In this document: positions 34,675-50,540 of the stretch, in pieces | Layout: every line of letters starts with the position of its first letter | How positions within the stretch are numbered: position 1 is the first letter of the stretch | NCBI GenBank assembly: GCA_963965975.1 | Contig: OZ014421.1 | Span: 749,001 to 813,000, forward strand | Source of the DNA: Xestospongia bergquistia | Lineage: Eukaryota > Porifera > Demospongiae > Haplosclerida > Petrosiidae | Direction of reading: 5' to 3' | DNA length: 64,000 bases | Notes under the pieces: model-generated | The model's database searches: none | Told to the model about the DNA's origin: nothing | Seen by the model: only the letters and a program-made list of their open reading frames with translations | Position numbers and translations under genes: made by a program

Positions 34675-36967
34675 ATGGCTTCCTCTAATTCTGTTGTTGA
34701 CTATAGCAAACATGTGAGTAGTATATCTATGATATCATTTTGTAGCTAAATTTACATACCAATATTAATATTACATGTATAATTGACTTTTTTAACATTC
34801 ATCTGTCATTCATTTACTTATATAGGCTAATTTGAGTTCTACTTGTTGTCTAAAATGTAGTCGACCTTATCGTGACCCTCGTATGCTGTCTTGTTGTCAC
34901 TCTTTCTGTACTCAATGTATCCAGTCTCTTGTTGCTATGAGTGTTGGGACTACCTCCATCATTTGTCCAACTTGTCTTGAGAAAACGTTAGTATTTGAAA
35001 AAGGAGTCACCTCTCTTCCTCGTAGCCTTCACCTTTTCAACAAACAAAGTAATATTCTTGCTAAAATCACCTCTACTCCTCCTCCTCCATGTGACTCATG
35101 TAGTGAGGGCACTTCAATAGCGTACTGTACTGAATGTACAGATCTCCTCTGTAAAGATTGTTGGAATGCTCATAAAAAGCTTCGAATGTCTCGTACACAC
35201 ACTTCATTTACTCTTGAAGAAGCTCGTACTATGCCCCAAGACAAACTAACAAAATTAATTCCATCTTTTACCCAAACCTGTCATGATCACAATGACCAAC
35301 AACTAAATTACTATTGCGAACAATGTATTATTCCAGTGTGCAGTGAATGTACCCTCTCTAACCACAAGGACCATCCTTTTACTGAGATAAGTAAACAGGT
35401 AGAAAAGAAAAAGACAGACGTTCATGCAGCCTTTCAAGGTCTTCAAAAAGCCGAGCAGCAACTTCAAGTAGCTTTGGCGTCAGGAGAAGAGATAAAGAGA
35501 GAGATCAAAACTTGTCAGGATAATATAGATACAGATATACGTCGAGCTTTTGCCACTATTCAGCAACATTTACGTCAACGTGAAGAATCAATGTTAGCTC
35601 AGAGCCGTGAAATGACTAATGGGAATCACCTGTCTCCCCAACTGGAGGAGATCCAACATCTCTTGGATGCAATGATGTACTGTCATAGTCTTGCAACCAG
35701 TGTTATAGGAGAGTACAATGATGTTGAGTTGCTATCAGTTGCTCACACACTACAGGCCAGAGCAAAGCAACTACAAGACAAGTTTTCTAATACTTCTCTG
35801 AAAATTGTTAAGCCACCAACTCCATCTGTTGAGATAAATATAGACGAAGTAACGACAAAGATAGAGAACTTGGGTATTATATTTGCATATGGTTCGTCTC
35901 CTAATAATACATTTGCAGAGATACCATCACATATTGTAGTCGACAGAGAATTTACAGTTAAAGTCGTTTCCAGAGACAGGAATGGGAAAGAGTTATTTTG
36001 CGGAGGTGAAACTGTGGATGGTAAGCTTGTTCCAGTTGAAGATAAAGGAACAACTGATGATTCTCATAATGGTACATACCTTGTTTCCATCAAACCACAA
36101 CGATTTGGACAGCAAAAGTTAAGTCTGACTATCAGAGGTCATCCCATCAAAGACAGTCCATTCAATTTGTGTGTATCTCGAGATTATACTATCATCAAAA
36201 AACCATTAGCTATTCATAAGGAGATTTCAAAGCCATTTTTCATAGCCCATGCTTCTAATGGCGATATGTTTGTCACCAGTTATAATAAACATTGTATATG
36301 TGTATGCGATAGTACTGGAAAACTGAAGACTACCATTGGTTCATCTGGAACTGGTCCTGTAAAATTTGATCATCCCACTGGAATAGCAATTAATGGAAAC
36401 ACAATATACGTGGCAGAAGAATGTGGGAATAGAATTCACAAATTAACATTAGAAGGAGAACATTTGAGTACGTTTGGTGAGAAAGGGTCTTCTAAAATGC
36501 AATTTTCGAAGCCTTGGGCTATATGTATTGGTCCTGATGGTAGGATATATGTTGCTGATAATGGTAATAATCGAATCCAAGTATTTCATTGTGATGACAC
36601 TTTTTCTCATATCATTGATGATAAAATATGGAATATTGGAGACCCTGGTGGCCTTGTCTTTGATTTATCTGGTCAGCTTCACGTGACTGATCAAAAATCT
36701 AACGTGGTCAATGTCATCACTGCAGAAGGTCAATTCGTTCGTAAGTATGGTCAACCAGATCTCAAAGGACCACGCGGCATAACTATTGATCCAGCTGGGA
36801 ATTCTCTGGTGGTCAATTATAATGGTTGTTCTCTTGCTATTTTTAATCCAAGTGGCACTCATACACACTCAATTGGAGATTTCTACTACCCAATAGGAGT
36901 AGCTGTTGCTTCTAATGGATCAGTATGGGTAGCTGATACTTACAAAAATAAACTAGTTGAATATTGA
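34675..36967 (+). CDS. TRIM-NHL protein (RING, B-boxes, coiled coil, filamin, NHL)
   Basis: Two exons: 34675-34713 (13 codons, MASSNSVVDYSKH) and 34826-36967; 726 aa. RING C3HC4 at C21/C24, C36/H38, C41/C44, C60/C63. B-box 1 from about C102 and B-box 2 from about residue 165 (CHDHNDQQLNYYC). A coiled coil spans about 208-340, a filamin-type Ig domain about 365-465 (NGTYLVSIKPQ), and a six-bladed NHL propeller 475-726. This is the order of TRIM2/TRIM3/TRIM71 (LIN-41) class proteins, E3 ubiquitin ligases whose propeller recognises RNA hairpins or protein partners. The second exon has no ATG near its start, so the upstream exon is needed. It is a tandem duplicate of the 38132 gene. Targets are unknown. 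Confidence 0.88.
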
Positions 36968-38027
36968 TACTCACACACTTTGTTATAAACTTGTATGCAC
37001 ATTATAAACTACTTACTACATAATAGTTTTGTTTGCTTACCTATAATTTAAGTGATTGTAATGTTCTCAATAAAATACTTTTGTTATTGACTTATATTAT
37101 GATCTTTGGTTTATGTGCAGGATATGCATATTGTCTTTTGCAAATCTAAACACCAAGATAGAACTGATATTATCTTTCACAGTGATAAAAATCTAAAAGA
37201 CCGACTTTAATATTCACAATTTCATTAACATATGAGTCATGTCTATAATGTGACTGTATTAGCTCCACAGTATAAATTGATATTACATATATGAGTGTGA
37301 TTAATGCATAAAAGATTTTATTGATTACAATGACTCTTTATATCAGTTGAATACACTGTAAAAATTAAATTGTTATTTTAACAATTACTTTGTAGTTTAC
37401 ATTGGTGGATTACTATGATATATAGAATTTTTGTGAATTACTCATTGTGTAATTTCTCGGTATGTTGTAGTTTTACATGCCAACAAATTACACAATGAGT
37501 AATTCACATAAATTCTATATTCCATAGTAACCCACTGATGTAAAGTACAAAGTAATTGTTAAAATAACAATTTAATTTTTACAGTGTAAATATGTACATA
37601 ATGTAATAATGTAATAATCATAGTAAATATACTAAAAATGCTCAAAATAAAACTTGTAAGTCACTTGTCCTCGTTTTTTTTTCCATATTGAAATTTAATA
37701 AAGAAAGAGACCAATTATAAATTATTAATATTGGTTTGCCATTATATATAGTTATAATGTTCTCATCAATGAGATTTGAAACTGTAATCAAATTACTGAT
37801 ATTGAATCATCTTATAGATGATTAAGCTAAGTATGTATTATATTAATTATCAATTTTGTTAAGCACTTCAAATGTTGTTCACATGTTGTAATAAGTACAT
37901 CAACATTACATAAGCAGCAGTATGGTATGTTCAGATATCAAGCTAACATCACATGATCAATAATATAGTATACTACTGCCTTATATGGGTATAGTTATGA
38001 TATGTACAGTTATATATAACCAATCCT
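36968..38027. other. Intergenic region between TRIM-NHL genes 1 and 2
   Basis: No gene seen. The left part matches the 3' flank of the second gene (40425-40790) and the right part matches the upstream flank of the first, showing the tandem duplication. A MITE sits in the middle. Confidence 0.5.
37354..37585. mobile_element. Palindromic MITE, copy 1 of 3
   Basis: 232 bp, self-complementary along most of its length, ends CACTGTAAAAATTAA and complement, flanked by TA. Related copies at 46324 and 51169. Non-coding, probably moved by a TA-targeting transposase encoded elsewhere. Confidence 0.8.
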
Positions 38028-38070
38028 ATGATGTCATTGTCATATCTATATCACATGATCTGATGTTATT
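38028..38070 (+). promoter_or_regulatory. Conserved upstream motif, copy 5
   Basis: ATGATGTCATTGTCATA then TATCACATGATCTGATG, about 100 bp before the ATG at 38132. It keeps both halves of the longer block seen at 5781 and 18501. Confidence 0.55.
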
Positions 38071-38131
38071 TCTTTTTTTATGTCTAATGACTGCATGGTC
38101 TTGATTGTCTTCAAGAAATATCAATTGAATA

Positions 38132-40422
38132 ATGGCTTCCTCTTATTGTACAGTTGACAGTAGCAAACCTGTGAGTAGTAACAGCATTATCATTTTGTAA
38201 CTAAATTTAGTTTTACATAGTAGTCATGTATAAACTGACTTATTTGACATTTATCTATCATTCATGTATTATAGGCAAATTTAAGTTCTACTTGTTGTCT
38301 AAAATGTAGTCGACCTTATCGTGACCCTCGTTTGCTCTCTTGTTGTCACTCCTTTTGTATCCAATGTATCCAGTCTCTTGTCAATAAGAGTGATAGGACT
38401 AGCTCTGTCATTTGTCCAATCTGTCATGAAACAACATTAGTATCTCTAAAAGGAGTCACCTCTCTTTCTTGTAGCCTTCACCTTTTCAACAAACAGTGTG
38501 ATATTCTTGCTAAAATTACCTCTACCCCTCCTCCTCTTTGTGACACATGTGGTAAGGATACTTCAATAACATATTGTACTGAATGTAAATATCTACTTTG
38601 CAAACGATGTTGGGATGATCACCAAGGATTTCTGCCTTTACGTAAACACTCTTCTCTCTCTCTTGACAAAGTGGGTAGTATGTCTAAAAGTGACTTAACC
38701 AAAATTATTCCGTCTTTTACCCATTCCTGTCAAGATCATTCCAATCAACAGCTAAAGTACTATTGCCAACAATGTACCATTCCGGTGTGTAGTGAATGTA
38801 CTATCATCAACCACAAATACCATACTGTTGCTGAGATAAGTAAACAGGTAAAAAAGGAAAAACCAGCTATTCGTGAGAACATTCAAGGTTTTCAAAAAGC
38901 AGAGCAACAGCTTCAGACAGCTCTGGCATCAGGAGAAGAGATAAAGAAAAAGATCAAAACTTGTCAGGATAAAGTAGATACAGAGATACGTCAAGCTTTT
39001 GCCACTCTTCGGCAGCAATTACGTCAACGTGAGGAATCAATGTTACGTCAAAGCCGTGAAATGGCTGATGATGAAGTGACTCATCTGTCTCCCCAACTGG
39101 AAGAGATCCAACATCTCTTGGATACAATGACTTACTGTCATAGTCTAGCAGCCAGTGCTGTAGAAGAATACAATGATGTTGAGTTACTATCAGTTTCTCA
39201 CACGCTACGGACCAGAGCAAACCAAGTACAAGACAAGTTTTCTAAAACTTCTCTAAAAATTGTTGAGCCAAATACTTCATCTGTAGAAATAAATATAGAT
39301 GAACTAGTTACAAAGATAAAGGACTTGGGTATTGTATTTGCTTGTGGCTCATCTCCTAATAATACAATTGCCGAGATACCTTCACATATTGTAGCTGGTA
39401 AAGAATTTAAAGCTAAAATTGTGTCAAGAGACAGTAACGGGAAAGAAGTATCTTGCGGAGGTGAAATTGTGGGTGGTAAGCTTGTTCCAGTTGAAGAGAA
39501 AGGCACGCCTCGTGATTGTCAAAATGGTACTTACCTTGTTTTCATCAAACCACAACAATTCGGTCAACAAAAGTTAACTCTGACTATCAGAGGTCAGTCT
39601 ATCAAAGGCAGTCCATTCAACTTATACGTATCTCGAGATTACTCTATCATCAAAAACCCATTAGCTACTTATAACGAGATTTCAAGACCCTATTTCATAG
39701 CCAATTCATCTAATGGCTATATGTTTGTCACCAGTTATTATAAACATTGTATATGTGTATGTTATAGCACTGGAAAACAGAAAACTACCATTGGTTCATA
39801 TGGAACTGGCCCTGTACAATTTAATTATCCCACTGGAATAGCAATTAATGGAAACACAATGTACGTGGTAGAAGAATGTGGGAATAGAATTCACAAATTA
39901 ACGTTAGAAGGACAACATTTGGGTACGTTTGGTGAAAAGGGGTCTTCTAAAATGCAATTTTCAAAGCCTTTGGCTATATGTATTGGTCCTGATGGTAGGA
40001 TATATGTTGCTGATAATGGTAATAATCGAATCCAAGTATTTTATCGTGATAACACTTTTTCTCATATCATTGATAGTAAAATATGGAATATTGGATACCC
40101 TGGTGGCCTTGTCTTTGATTTATCTGGTCACCTTCATGTGACTGATCAAAGATCTAACGTGGTCAATGTCATCACTGCAGAAGGTAAATTTGTTCGTAAG
40201 TATGGTCAGCCACATCTCAAAGAACCACGTGGTATAGCTATTGATCCAGCTGGGAATTCTCTGGTGGTCAATTATAATGGTTGTTCTCTTGCCATTTTTA
40301 ATCCAAGTGGCATTCATACACACTCAATTGGAGGTTTCTACTACCCAATAGGAGTAGCTGTTGCTTCTAATGGATCAGTATGGGTAGCTGATACTTACAA
40401 CAATAAACTAGTCAAGTATTAA
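38132..40422 (+). CDS. TRIM-NHL protein (RING, B-boxes, coiled coil, filamin, NHL)
   Basis: Two exons: 38132-38170 (13 codons beginning MASSYCTVDS) and 38275-40422; 728 aa. Domain order equals the 34675 gene. RING (CLKC, CCHSFC, CPIC), B-box 1 (CDTCGKDTS), B-box 2 (CQDHSNQQLKYYC), a Lys/Glu/Gln-rich coiled coil, a filamin domain (NGTYLVFIKPQ) and six NHL blades ending GSVWVADTYNNKLVKY. All RING zinc ligands are present. Similarity to the first gene extends through the flanks, so the pair arose by a roughly 3.46-kb tandem duplication. Presumed cytoplasmic E3 ligase and RNA- or protein-binding regulator, by family. Confidence 0.88.
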
Positions 40423-40911
40423 TACTCACATACTTTGTTACCTCTTGTTATAAACCTGTATGCACATCATAAACTACTTACAAGATAATAGTTTTGTTTT
40501 CTTACCTATAATTTAAGTGATTGTAACTTTCTCAATAAAATACTTTTGTTATTATTGTTTATATATGATGTTTAGCACCAGAATATGAATATTATTAACT
40601 TTTGAAATATGAATACCAAGATAGAACTGATATTGTCTTTCACAGTGCTAAAATGACTTTAATATTCATAATTTCATAACATATGAGTCATGTCTATATA
40701 ATGTGGCTGTATTAGCTCCACGGTATAAATTGATATTACATGTATGAGTGTGATTGTTGCATAAAAGATTTTATTGACTACAATAACTCTTTACATAAAT
40801 TGGATAAACAATCAACAAGCATATAAGACTTCAAGTTCCTTTTAAAATTATGTATAAGTGCAAAAAGTTACATGGAATGTAATAATATATAAATATATAT
40901 ATAAAAACAAG
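40423..40911. other. 3' flank of TRIM-NHL gene 2
   Basis: No gene seen. Alignable with 36968-37340. An AATAAA signal lies near 40535. Confidence 0.5.
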
Positions 40912-40915
40912 CATA

Positions 40916-40973
<58 letters not shown>
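40912..40973. repeat. (TA)n microsatellite
   Basis: About 60 bp of almost pure TA with one interruption (ATACAT near 40931). Open frames across it are low-complexity artefacts. Confidence 0.95.
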
Positions 40974-40976
<3 letters not shown>

Positions 40977-40998
40977 ATATAAAATACCCACAACAAAG

Positions 40999-41262
40999 TC
41001 ACTTGTCTTTATTTTTCTGTGTGGGTGGACTCGGTGGGCGAGTGGTCTTACTAAATTGTTCTCCAGCTCGATCAAATTCTTTAGGATTGCCTGTCGCTAT
41101 TCCAGCACCAGTGTGCCACACTCCATGGACAAATCCTCTTAGCCTACTCTCATCTTTGTAGTCTCCTTCCCAACCCATAGCTTTGTCCAGCTTGTTGCTA
41201 CGGTCACGCCACTCTGGAGGGTTGGCAAGAGGTTTAGAATTGCTTTTATTATCATCAGACAT
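40999..41262 (-). CDS. Small 87-aa hydrophilic protein, unknown
   Basis: Intronless frame MSDDNKSNSKPLANPPEW... to ...PTQKNKDK. It has three Trp residues (PPEWRDR, MGWEGD, VHGVWHTG), a Gly-rich centre (GAGIATGNP) and charged ends. No signal peptide, membrane segment or Cys. I do not recognise the family. Support for a real gene comes from balanced amino-acid composition in AT-rich DNA and a TATATAAG box about 55 bp upstream of the ATG in the right orientation. The TATA box resembles that of the Cys-rich peptide genes downstream. Confidence 0.6.
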   Translation of the reverse strand: MSDDNKSNSKPLANPPEWRDRSNKLDKAMGWEGDYKDESRLRGFVHGVWHTGAGIATGNPKEFDRAGEQFSKTTRPPSPPTQKNKDK

Positions 41263-41314
41263 GAGTCACAATAGTAGTCTCTATTTGTTACTTGAACAAG
41301 CTAATAGCTGTCTC

Positions 41315-41324
41315 GCTTATATAG
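41315..41324 (-). promoter_or_regulatory. TATA box of the 87-aa gene
   Basis: CTATATAAGC on the minus strand, 53 bp upstream of the ATG at 41262, which fits a short 5' leader. Confidence 0.55.
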
Positions 41325-42272
41325 AGGAGGACTGAACAAATTGAAACTGATATAAAAAGGTCAATACCAGGGAAAATCCCTTGATACGGTCAAATGTGGG
41401 TTGGGTGTGTCAATCAACGTTCTTTACTCATAAAGAATAATGCAAATTATGTGATACAATTCAAATCACCTTCAAAAATGCTAAAATATGAAACTCCTAC
41501 TCATTTGATTTAAAACTCTGGTCTTAAGATATTCATATTATATAACACACGAATTAACTTGACACAGCAAGGATGACAAGAAATTGATTTATTTATGGAT
41601 AAGAGGAGTCTGACAACATAGAAAACTATTAGACTGGACAACATATATATTGAGTAATACCCAGAACAAAGAAAAAATATTTAAAATTCTTAAAGTTCTC
41701 AAAACGAGTAAAGATTTTGTTGAGATATGAGTCTACTACCGTGTAATTTAAAAGTTTGAAGACATTCAGAAAATGAGTCACGTGAACTAAGGAAAACAGA
41801 ATTAATTTTACTAAAATATTTCTTATCTTCTACCCATATGCCTGTTGTGATTACCCAATCATTGACTGACGTACTATTATTAACAATGTATCATTCCAAG
41901 AATGTGCTGTTGTGCGTTAACTGGAAATTAAATTACTGATGATAGTGAAGTTGTTGATGGCAGTAAAAGTAATATACAATTGAGCGTACAAGGTTTTCAA
42001 CAGCTCAAAACAATAAATTGAGACAGATCAAGAGATAAAAGAGCAAAATTATAATTATATAAATTGAAGTGAATCAATTAATGTAAAAGTGACATATATT
42101 CATTGAATGTTTGTATTGATCACACACCAACACCTATATAATTCGTAACAGTATAGTTGATCATGACATAATGCAGACAATTAATTAGTATGTATAATTG
42201 TGGTTATGTTAGTTAAAGAATATGTATATGTCCTGCACTGCCACACATGAAAATCCCAAAGCAACAGCATAG
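41325..42272. other. Intergenic DNA
   Basis: AT-rich. I see no gene or clear repeat. The right part is the 3' flank of the SAMHD1 homologue. Confidence 0.4.
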
Positions 42273-45337
<3,065 letters not shown>

Positions 45338-46171
45338 TATATCAAAGATATTCCGATATTCTTCTATGATTATACCCTGACTCTTGCAATATCGTGAAAG
45401 CGTGTTCACTGTTTTAAAGGGCCCTTTTTTTTCTGCGTGATCACGTATATACGCTCTGTGACTGATATACCGTAATTATATTTTTATTCTAAAACTCTTC
45501 CTTCACCACAAAATTTGCCTCTAATAACTCGCCTACGAAATTATCACACTCCAATTTCAATATACATTCAATTTGCAAGCACAGGTCTAGCTTTATTGAT
45601 TATGTAATTGTAATACTGATTAAAATTGTAAAACTATACCCTACAACTTGTTAATGTTTGTTGTATTAGCAAGTTCCATTTTAAAAATATATATACAGTA
45701 CTACAGTGTTACGTTTTTCCTATATCACATTTTGTTTAATTACTTCCTATTATTAAATTGGTATGGAATTTTCTGCTGATTTATCATTTGGTAGTAAAAA
45801 CTGTTCATTAATGACCCTGTAAAAGACATGACAGACAACTTGCATGCACACACACACACACATATATATAAACTGTAAAAAGTGATAAGTCAATTTAATC
45901 AATATATCATTACACAGGTTGCAAATAACAAAATTAGCTGATTCAATTTGAAATTAACATAATATACTGTTTGATTACTAACATGCTATGGAATCAACTG
46001 TTTATATCTTCTTTTGTCTAATTAATTCAAACATTTCATAAAACGTCAATTCCATAGGACAATAATTAATGTGTTTGCTTTCAGTTAGTTTGTATCAAAT
46101 AACTTTGCTACATAATAACTATAGATTGGCTAAATCAACTAATCAGTATTTACAATGAGCACTCTATTCCT
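45338..46171. other. Upstream region of the SAMHD1 homologue
   Basis: No gene seen. The frame stays open from the ATG back to about 45465 without another ATG. A (CA)n/(TA)n run lies at 45847-45870. Confidence 0.45.
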
Positions 46172-46281
46172 ATACAACCTAAACCTTCTCCTCCATGTGA
46201 CTCTTGCGCCAAAAATTCTGGCATAGTATTTTGTACTGATTGTAAGGATCTCCTTTGTAAGCAATGTTGAGATGCTCACCT
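46172..46281 (+). pseudogene. B-box fragment of a TRIM-NHL gene
   Basis: Reads PSPPCDSCAKNSGIVFCTD and continues to LLCKQC, nearly identical to 47150-47240 in the downstream gene, but the Trp codon after LLCKQC is TGA. Only this piece of about 35 codons is present. Confidence 0.8.
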
Positions 46282-46323
46282 TTAATATATTGACAATTAA
46301 ATGCTGCTATAATTATATGGTTA

Positions 46324-46539
46324 CACTGTAAAAATTAATATGTCATTTTAACAACTAATTTGTAGTCTACATGAAAGGATTGCTATGAAATTTAGAATTC
46401 TTGCAAATTACTCACTGTATAATTTGTTGACATGTTGTACTTGTACATACTAACAAATTATACAATGAATAATTCACATAAATTCTACATTCCATAATAA
46501 TCCATCCTTGTTAAAATGACTTAATTAATTTTTACAGTG
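46324..46539. mobile_element. Palindromic MITE, copy 2 of 3
   Basis: 216 bp, ends CACTGTAAAAATTAA and complement, TA on both sides, clearly related to 37354-37585. Confidence 0.8.
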
Positions 46540-46801
46540 TACCTGGACCTAATCATGTGCTCTATTGTCTTTAATCTTTTTACCATTTATTCCCCTCCAC
46601 CAAAAGTCACAACATTTAATAACTCACTTGAAAGCAAAAATAATATCAAGTGTATAGGCACTATGTAAACAAAGATAACTATTTGTGTAGTTAAGAAATT
46701 AAATGCCATACATTTTCTATACACTGTTATCATAACAATCATGTGACTGTGATTTTACTTCTGACTAATATTTATGCTAACATTTATTGATCACTGCAAC
46801 A

Positions 46802-49059
46802 ATGTTCTCTTCTACTAATGGTGCTGCAAGTGGACCTATTAAACATGTAAGTAGTGTATCATTGATAGGATTTGATATGATTGTCTACATACTTAGGCTA
46901 ATTTGAGTTCTACTTGTTGTCTAAAATGTAGTCAACCTTATCGTGACCCTCGTATGCTCCCTTGTTGTCACTCCTTCTGTACTCAATGTATCCAGTCTCT
47001 TATCACTGAAGGTACTGGAACTAACTCCATCACTTGTCCCTCTTGTCACCAAACTACACCAGTACCTACTGGAGGAATCATCAATCTTCCTAATAATTTT
47101 GGTCTGAACAACAAGAAGAGTGACATTTTTAGAAAAATCTACTCTAATCCTTCTCCTCCATGTGACTCTTGCACCAAAAATTCTGGCATAGTATTTTGTA
47201 CTGATTGTAGGGATCTCCTTTGTAAGCAATGTTGGGAAGCTCACCAATTGGTACGTTCAATACGTACACACTCATATTTTACTCTTGATGAAGCTAGAAG
47301 TATGACCAGAGACACACTAGCAAAAAGTATTCCATCTTTTGCCCATACCTGCCAAGATCACACTGATCAACAACTTGACTTTTATTGTCAAGAATGTATC
47401 ATACCAGTATGCATCAAATGTACAGTAATAAACCACAAGGATCATCCTGTTATTGACATACAAAACCAAGTAAACAGTAATAAGGCTACTCTTTGTGAAA
47501 GCTTAAAAGGTTTCCAAGAAGCTCAACAACAGCTTAAGAAAGTCTTGATATCAGGAGAAGAGATAAAGGAGAAGATCAATGCTGGTAAAATTGAGATAGA
47601 TACAATCATACATCAAACATTTGCCACTCTTCAACAACTTTTACATGAACGCAAGGAGGCTCTATTAGCTCAGAGTAGTGAGGTCGCTAATGCTAAGGAG
47701 GTTCATCTCTGTCGTCAGCTTGATGGGATCAAACATCTCTTTGAAAATATGACATACTGTGAGAGTCTTGTAACCAGTACTGTAGGAGAGTACAATGATG
47801 TTGAGTTACTATCAGTTGCCAACACACTGCAGACCAGAGCAAACCAACTACAAAAAGAGTTCTCTGAGACCTCTCTTGAAGTATGCGAGTCACCAACTAT
47901 ATCATTAGATATTTATACAGATGAACTAGTTAAAAAGATAGAGAATGTAGGTGTAGTGTTTGGTGAAATATCTCCCAATAACACAACAGAAGTAATGCCT
48001 TTTGGTGCAGCAGTTGGGAAAGAATACAAGGTTCAAGTTATACTCAAAGATTGTACTGGTAAGCAGTTATCTAAAAGAGGTGCCATGGTTAAGGGTATGA
48101 TAGCTGCCATTGAAGAAAACAATACAAATATTCCTGCTATCACAACAGATTGTGGTGATGGTACTTATTTTGTTTCTTTGATTCCACAGCAGTTAGGTCG
48201 ACACAAGTTCTTCCTCACTATCAAAGATCAGCCTATTCAAGGTAGCCCCTTCATTGTTCCTGTAGCTACTAGTCGAGATTACACTGCTCTCATCAATCCA
48301 GTACGATCCATATCTGGAATAAACTGCCCATGGTTCATAGCCTTTTCTAACAATGGTAACATGTTTACAACTAGTTGTGGTAACCACTGTATATATGTAT
48401 ATGACAGCAATGGAAGACAGAAGACAACTGTTGGTTCATTTGGAACTGGCCCACTACAGTTTAATTATCCAAGTGGTATAGCTATTAATGGAGGTATAAT
48501 ATATGTGGCAGAGCAGGAAGGTGACAGGATTCACAAATTAAATTTAAAGGGAGAGTTTTTAGGCACTTTTGGTAGTAAAGGGTCTGGCAAAGGTCAATTT
48601 TCACACATCTGGAGCATTTGTATTGGTCCTAATGGTCGATTATATGTTGCTGATTCTGGGAATAACCGACTACAAGTATTTCATCATGATAAGTCTTTGT
48701 CTCATATTATAAAGGGTAATGAATGGTTTAAATCACCTACTGGTCTTTCCTTTGATCCTTCTGGTTATCTTCATGTAACTTGTTATAAATCCAACATAGT
48801 CAATGTCTTCACTGGAGATGGTGAACATATTCGTCAGTATGGTCAATCTCATCTCAATGGACCACGTGGTATAGCAATTGATTCAGCTGGTAATTCACTT
48901 GTGGTAAACAATAGTGGGGATTCTCTTGCTATTTTTGATTCATATGGTGTTTTTATTCACTTAATACAAGGGTTCTACAGTCCTATAGGAGTAGCAGTGG
49001 CATCCAATGGATCAGTGTGGGTAGCTGATCAACGAAACAATAGACTAGTCAAATATTGA
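46802..49059 (+). CDS. TRIM-NHL protein (RING, B-boxes, coiled coil, filamin, NHL)
   Basis: Two exons: 46802-46846 (15 codons, MFSSTNGAASGPIKH) and 46897-49059, separated by a 50-nt intron; 735 aa. RING (CLKCSQPYRDP, CCHSFCTQC, CPSC), B-box 1 (CDSCTKNSG), B-box 2 (CQDHTDQQLDFYC), coiled coil, filamin domain (DGTYFVSLIPQ, QGSPFIVPV) and six NHL blades ending GSVWVADQRNNRLVKY. It is more diverged from the other two genes than they are from each other, and its first exon is of the type seen in the NHL-only gene at 33207. The region 46722-46752 has only a weak version of the shared upstream motif. Likely a cytoplasmic E3 ligase and post-transcriptional regulator, by family. Confidence 0.88.
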
Positions 49060-50540
49060 TAATTAAGTATTGTTTGCATTACTTTACATAATTGCATATT
49101 GTGTTTGACACTGTTTGTTTGATTAAGAACAATTACAATTAACACAAAATATAATGAAGTCTATGAGTGCTTATTATAAATATCATTATTATTATTGTAA
49201 AGTAATTCTTTACTGATAGTGACCAATCAAAGTTATCAACATAATAGATAATTACAATTGCATAGTCTAGCTGCTACAGGAAACCTCATAAAGGTGTATA
49301 GGGTTAAAATTGTAGTTCAGATGTGTGCTAACATATTTTTGAATGACGATGGTAGTAAAATTATTAATCTTCATTCAGATTGAGTATTATTGAACTACGA
49401 AATGGTTACATCAAACTTTTCAAAAAATAAGGCTGAGAAGTAATGTTATGAATTATCCATTCCTATGTAATTTTTAGATGATTAGACTAATAGGACGTTG
49501 GAATACTACTACCTTATTATATAGACATTTCAGTTACCAAGTGGTGAATGGGAGCATAGACCTATCAGAGGAAAACCATCACTCATTGTACGGCCTATGC
49601 TTCAGCTGTAGTTAGTAAAATTATTTTGTTTTTTGAGGACATTGTAATCGTAATGAATGCTACCATAATAATATTAACTCTTTAACTACTAAAGCACTCA
49701 GATGGTGAAAGGTATTTTTAAATAAGGCTCAATGATGAAATCAGGCTATGATATTATGATGTGGTCAAGATTATCTACTGATACTTGGCGATCTTGGAAT
49801 ACCTCCTATTTTTCTCCCACCAGGTACTCAGTATAGCAACAAAGACTTTTTTACTGATTATATTCATATTATTTAACACTGTTGCTACCACTTAGGCAGG
49901 TATATAAATAATATTAATTAACTACTAATAATCAGTAAAACTTCAATAAAAGAGTAATTTTACATTTCAAAAGACATCACTGTTAAAAATAGTTTGTTGC
50001 ATTCATTTGAATTATCAACCATCATAATAGTTGGGTAGCATAACAATGTCTGGTGTGGCCAACTTCCCCTTTGCAAAAGGCCCTGGGAGGGATTCAACAC
50101 AGATTACTGTACTTCTATGTGTTGACTATATTCTAACGTGCTTCACATACTCACATAGTCAAAATCTTTACCAATTACTTAGACAAGGGATACACATCAG
50201 TACTTTATTATCATTCATGTTATTGTGTCAGTACTATTTGGTAAAAGTTAATAGGGTTTATAATTAGTCCTCCCTCTTTTCCTATTCCAATATAATAACA
50301 TATTATGTTTTGATTACTTATTACTATAGAACATCACAGTTTGTGATTATGAACAAATGACTTCTCAAAAAGTGCACATGTGTAGTATATAGGGATAACC
50401 TATTATTAATTCCATAGTGATAGCTCTTACATACAATGACACATCAAAGTCACCACAGATTGTATAGTGACACTCCTTACGCACAGACCCAGCATTATTT
50501 TGTCTAACTAATAAGAGATTTCTACAGAGTCTTCATTGCT
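49060..50540. other. Gene-poor region
   Basis: No convincing gene. A frame at 50031-50267 starts without ATG and has no family match. Nothing else stands out. Confidence 0.4.

Noticed and set aside
34832..34834. Starting the TRIM-NHL proteins at the TTG just after the intron
   Set aside because: A short upstream exon with ATG, a good donor and matching phase is present in all three genes.
40848..41142. Frames rich in Tyr and Ile on both strands
   Set aside because: They are translations of the (TA)n microsatellite plus the antisense of the 87-aa gene.
50031..50267. 78-codon plus-strand frame
   Set aside because: It begins without ATG, has no domain, no promoter and no splice support.
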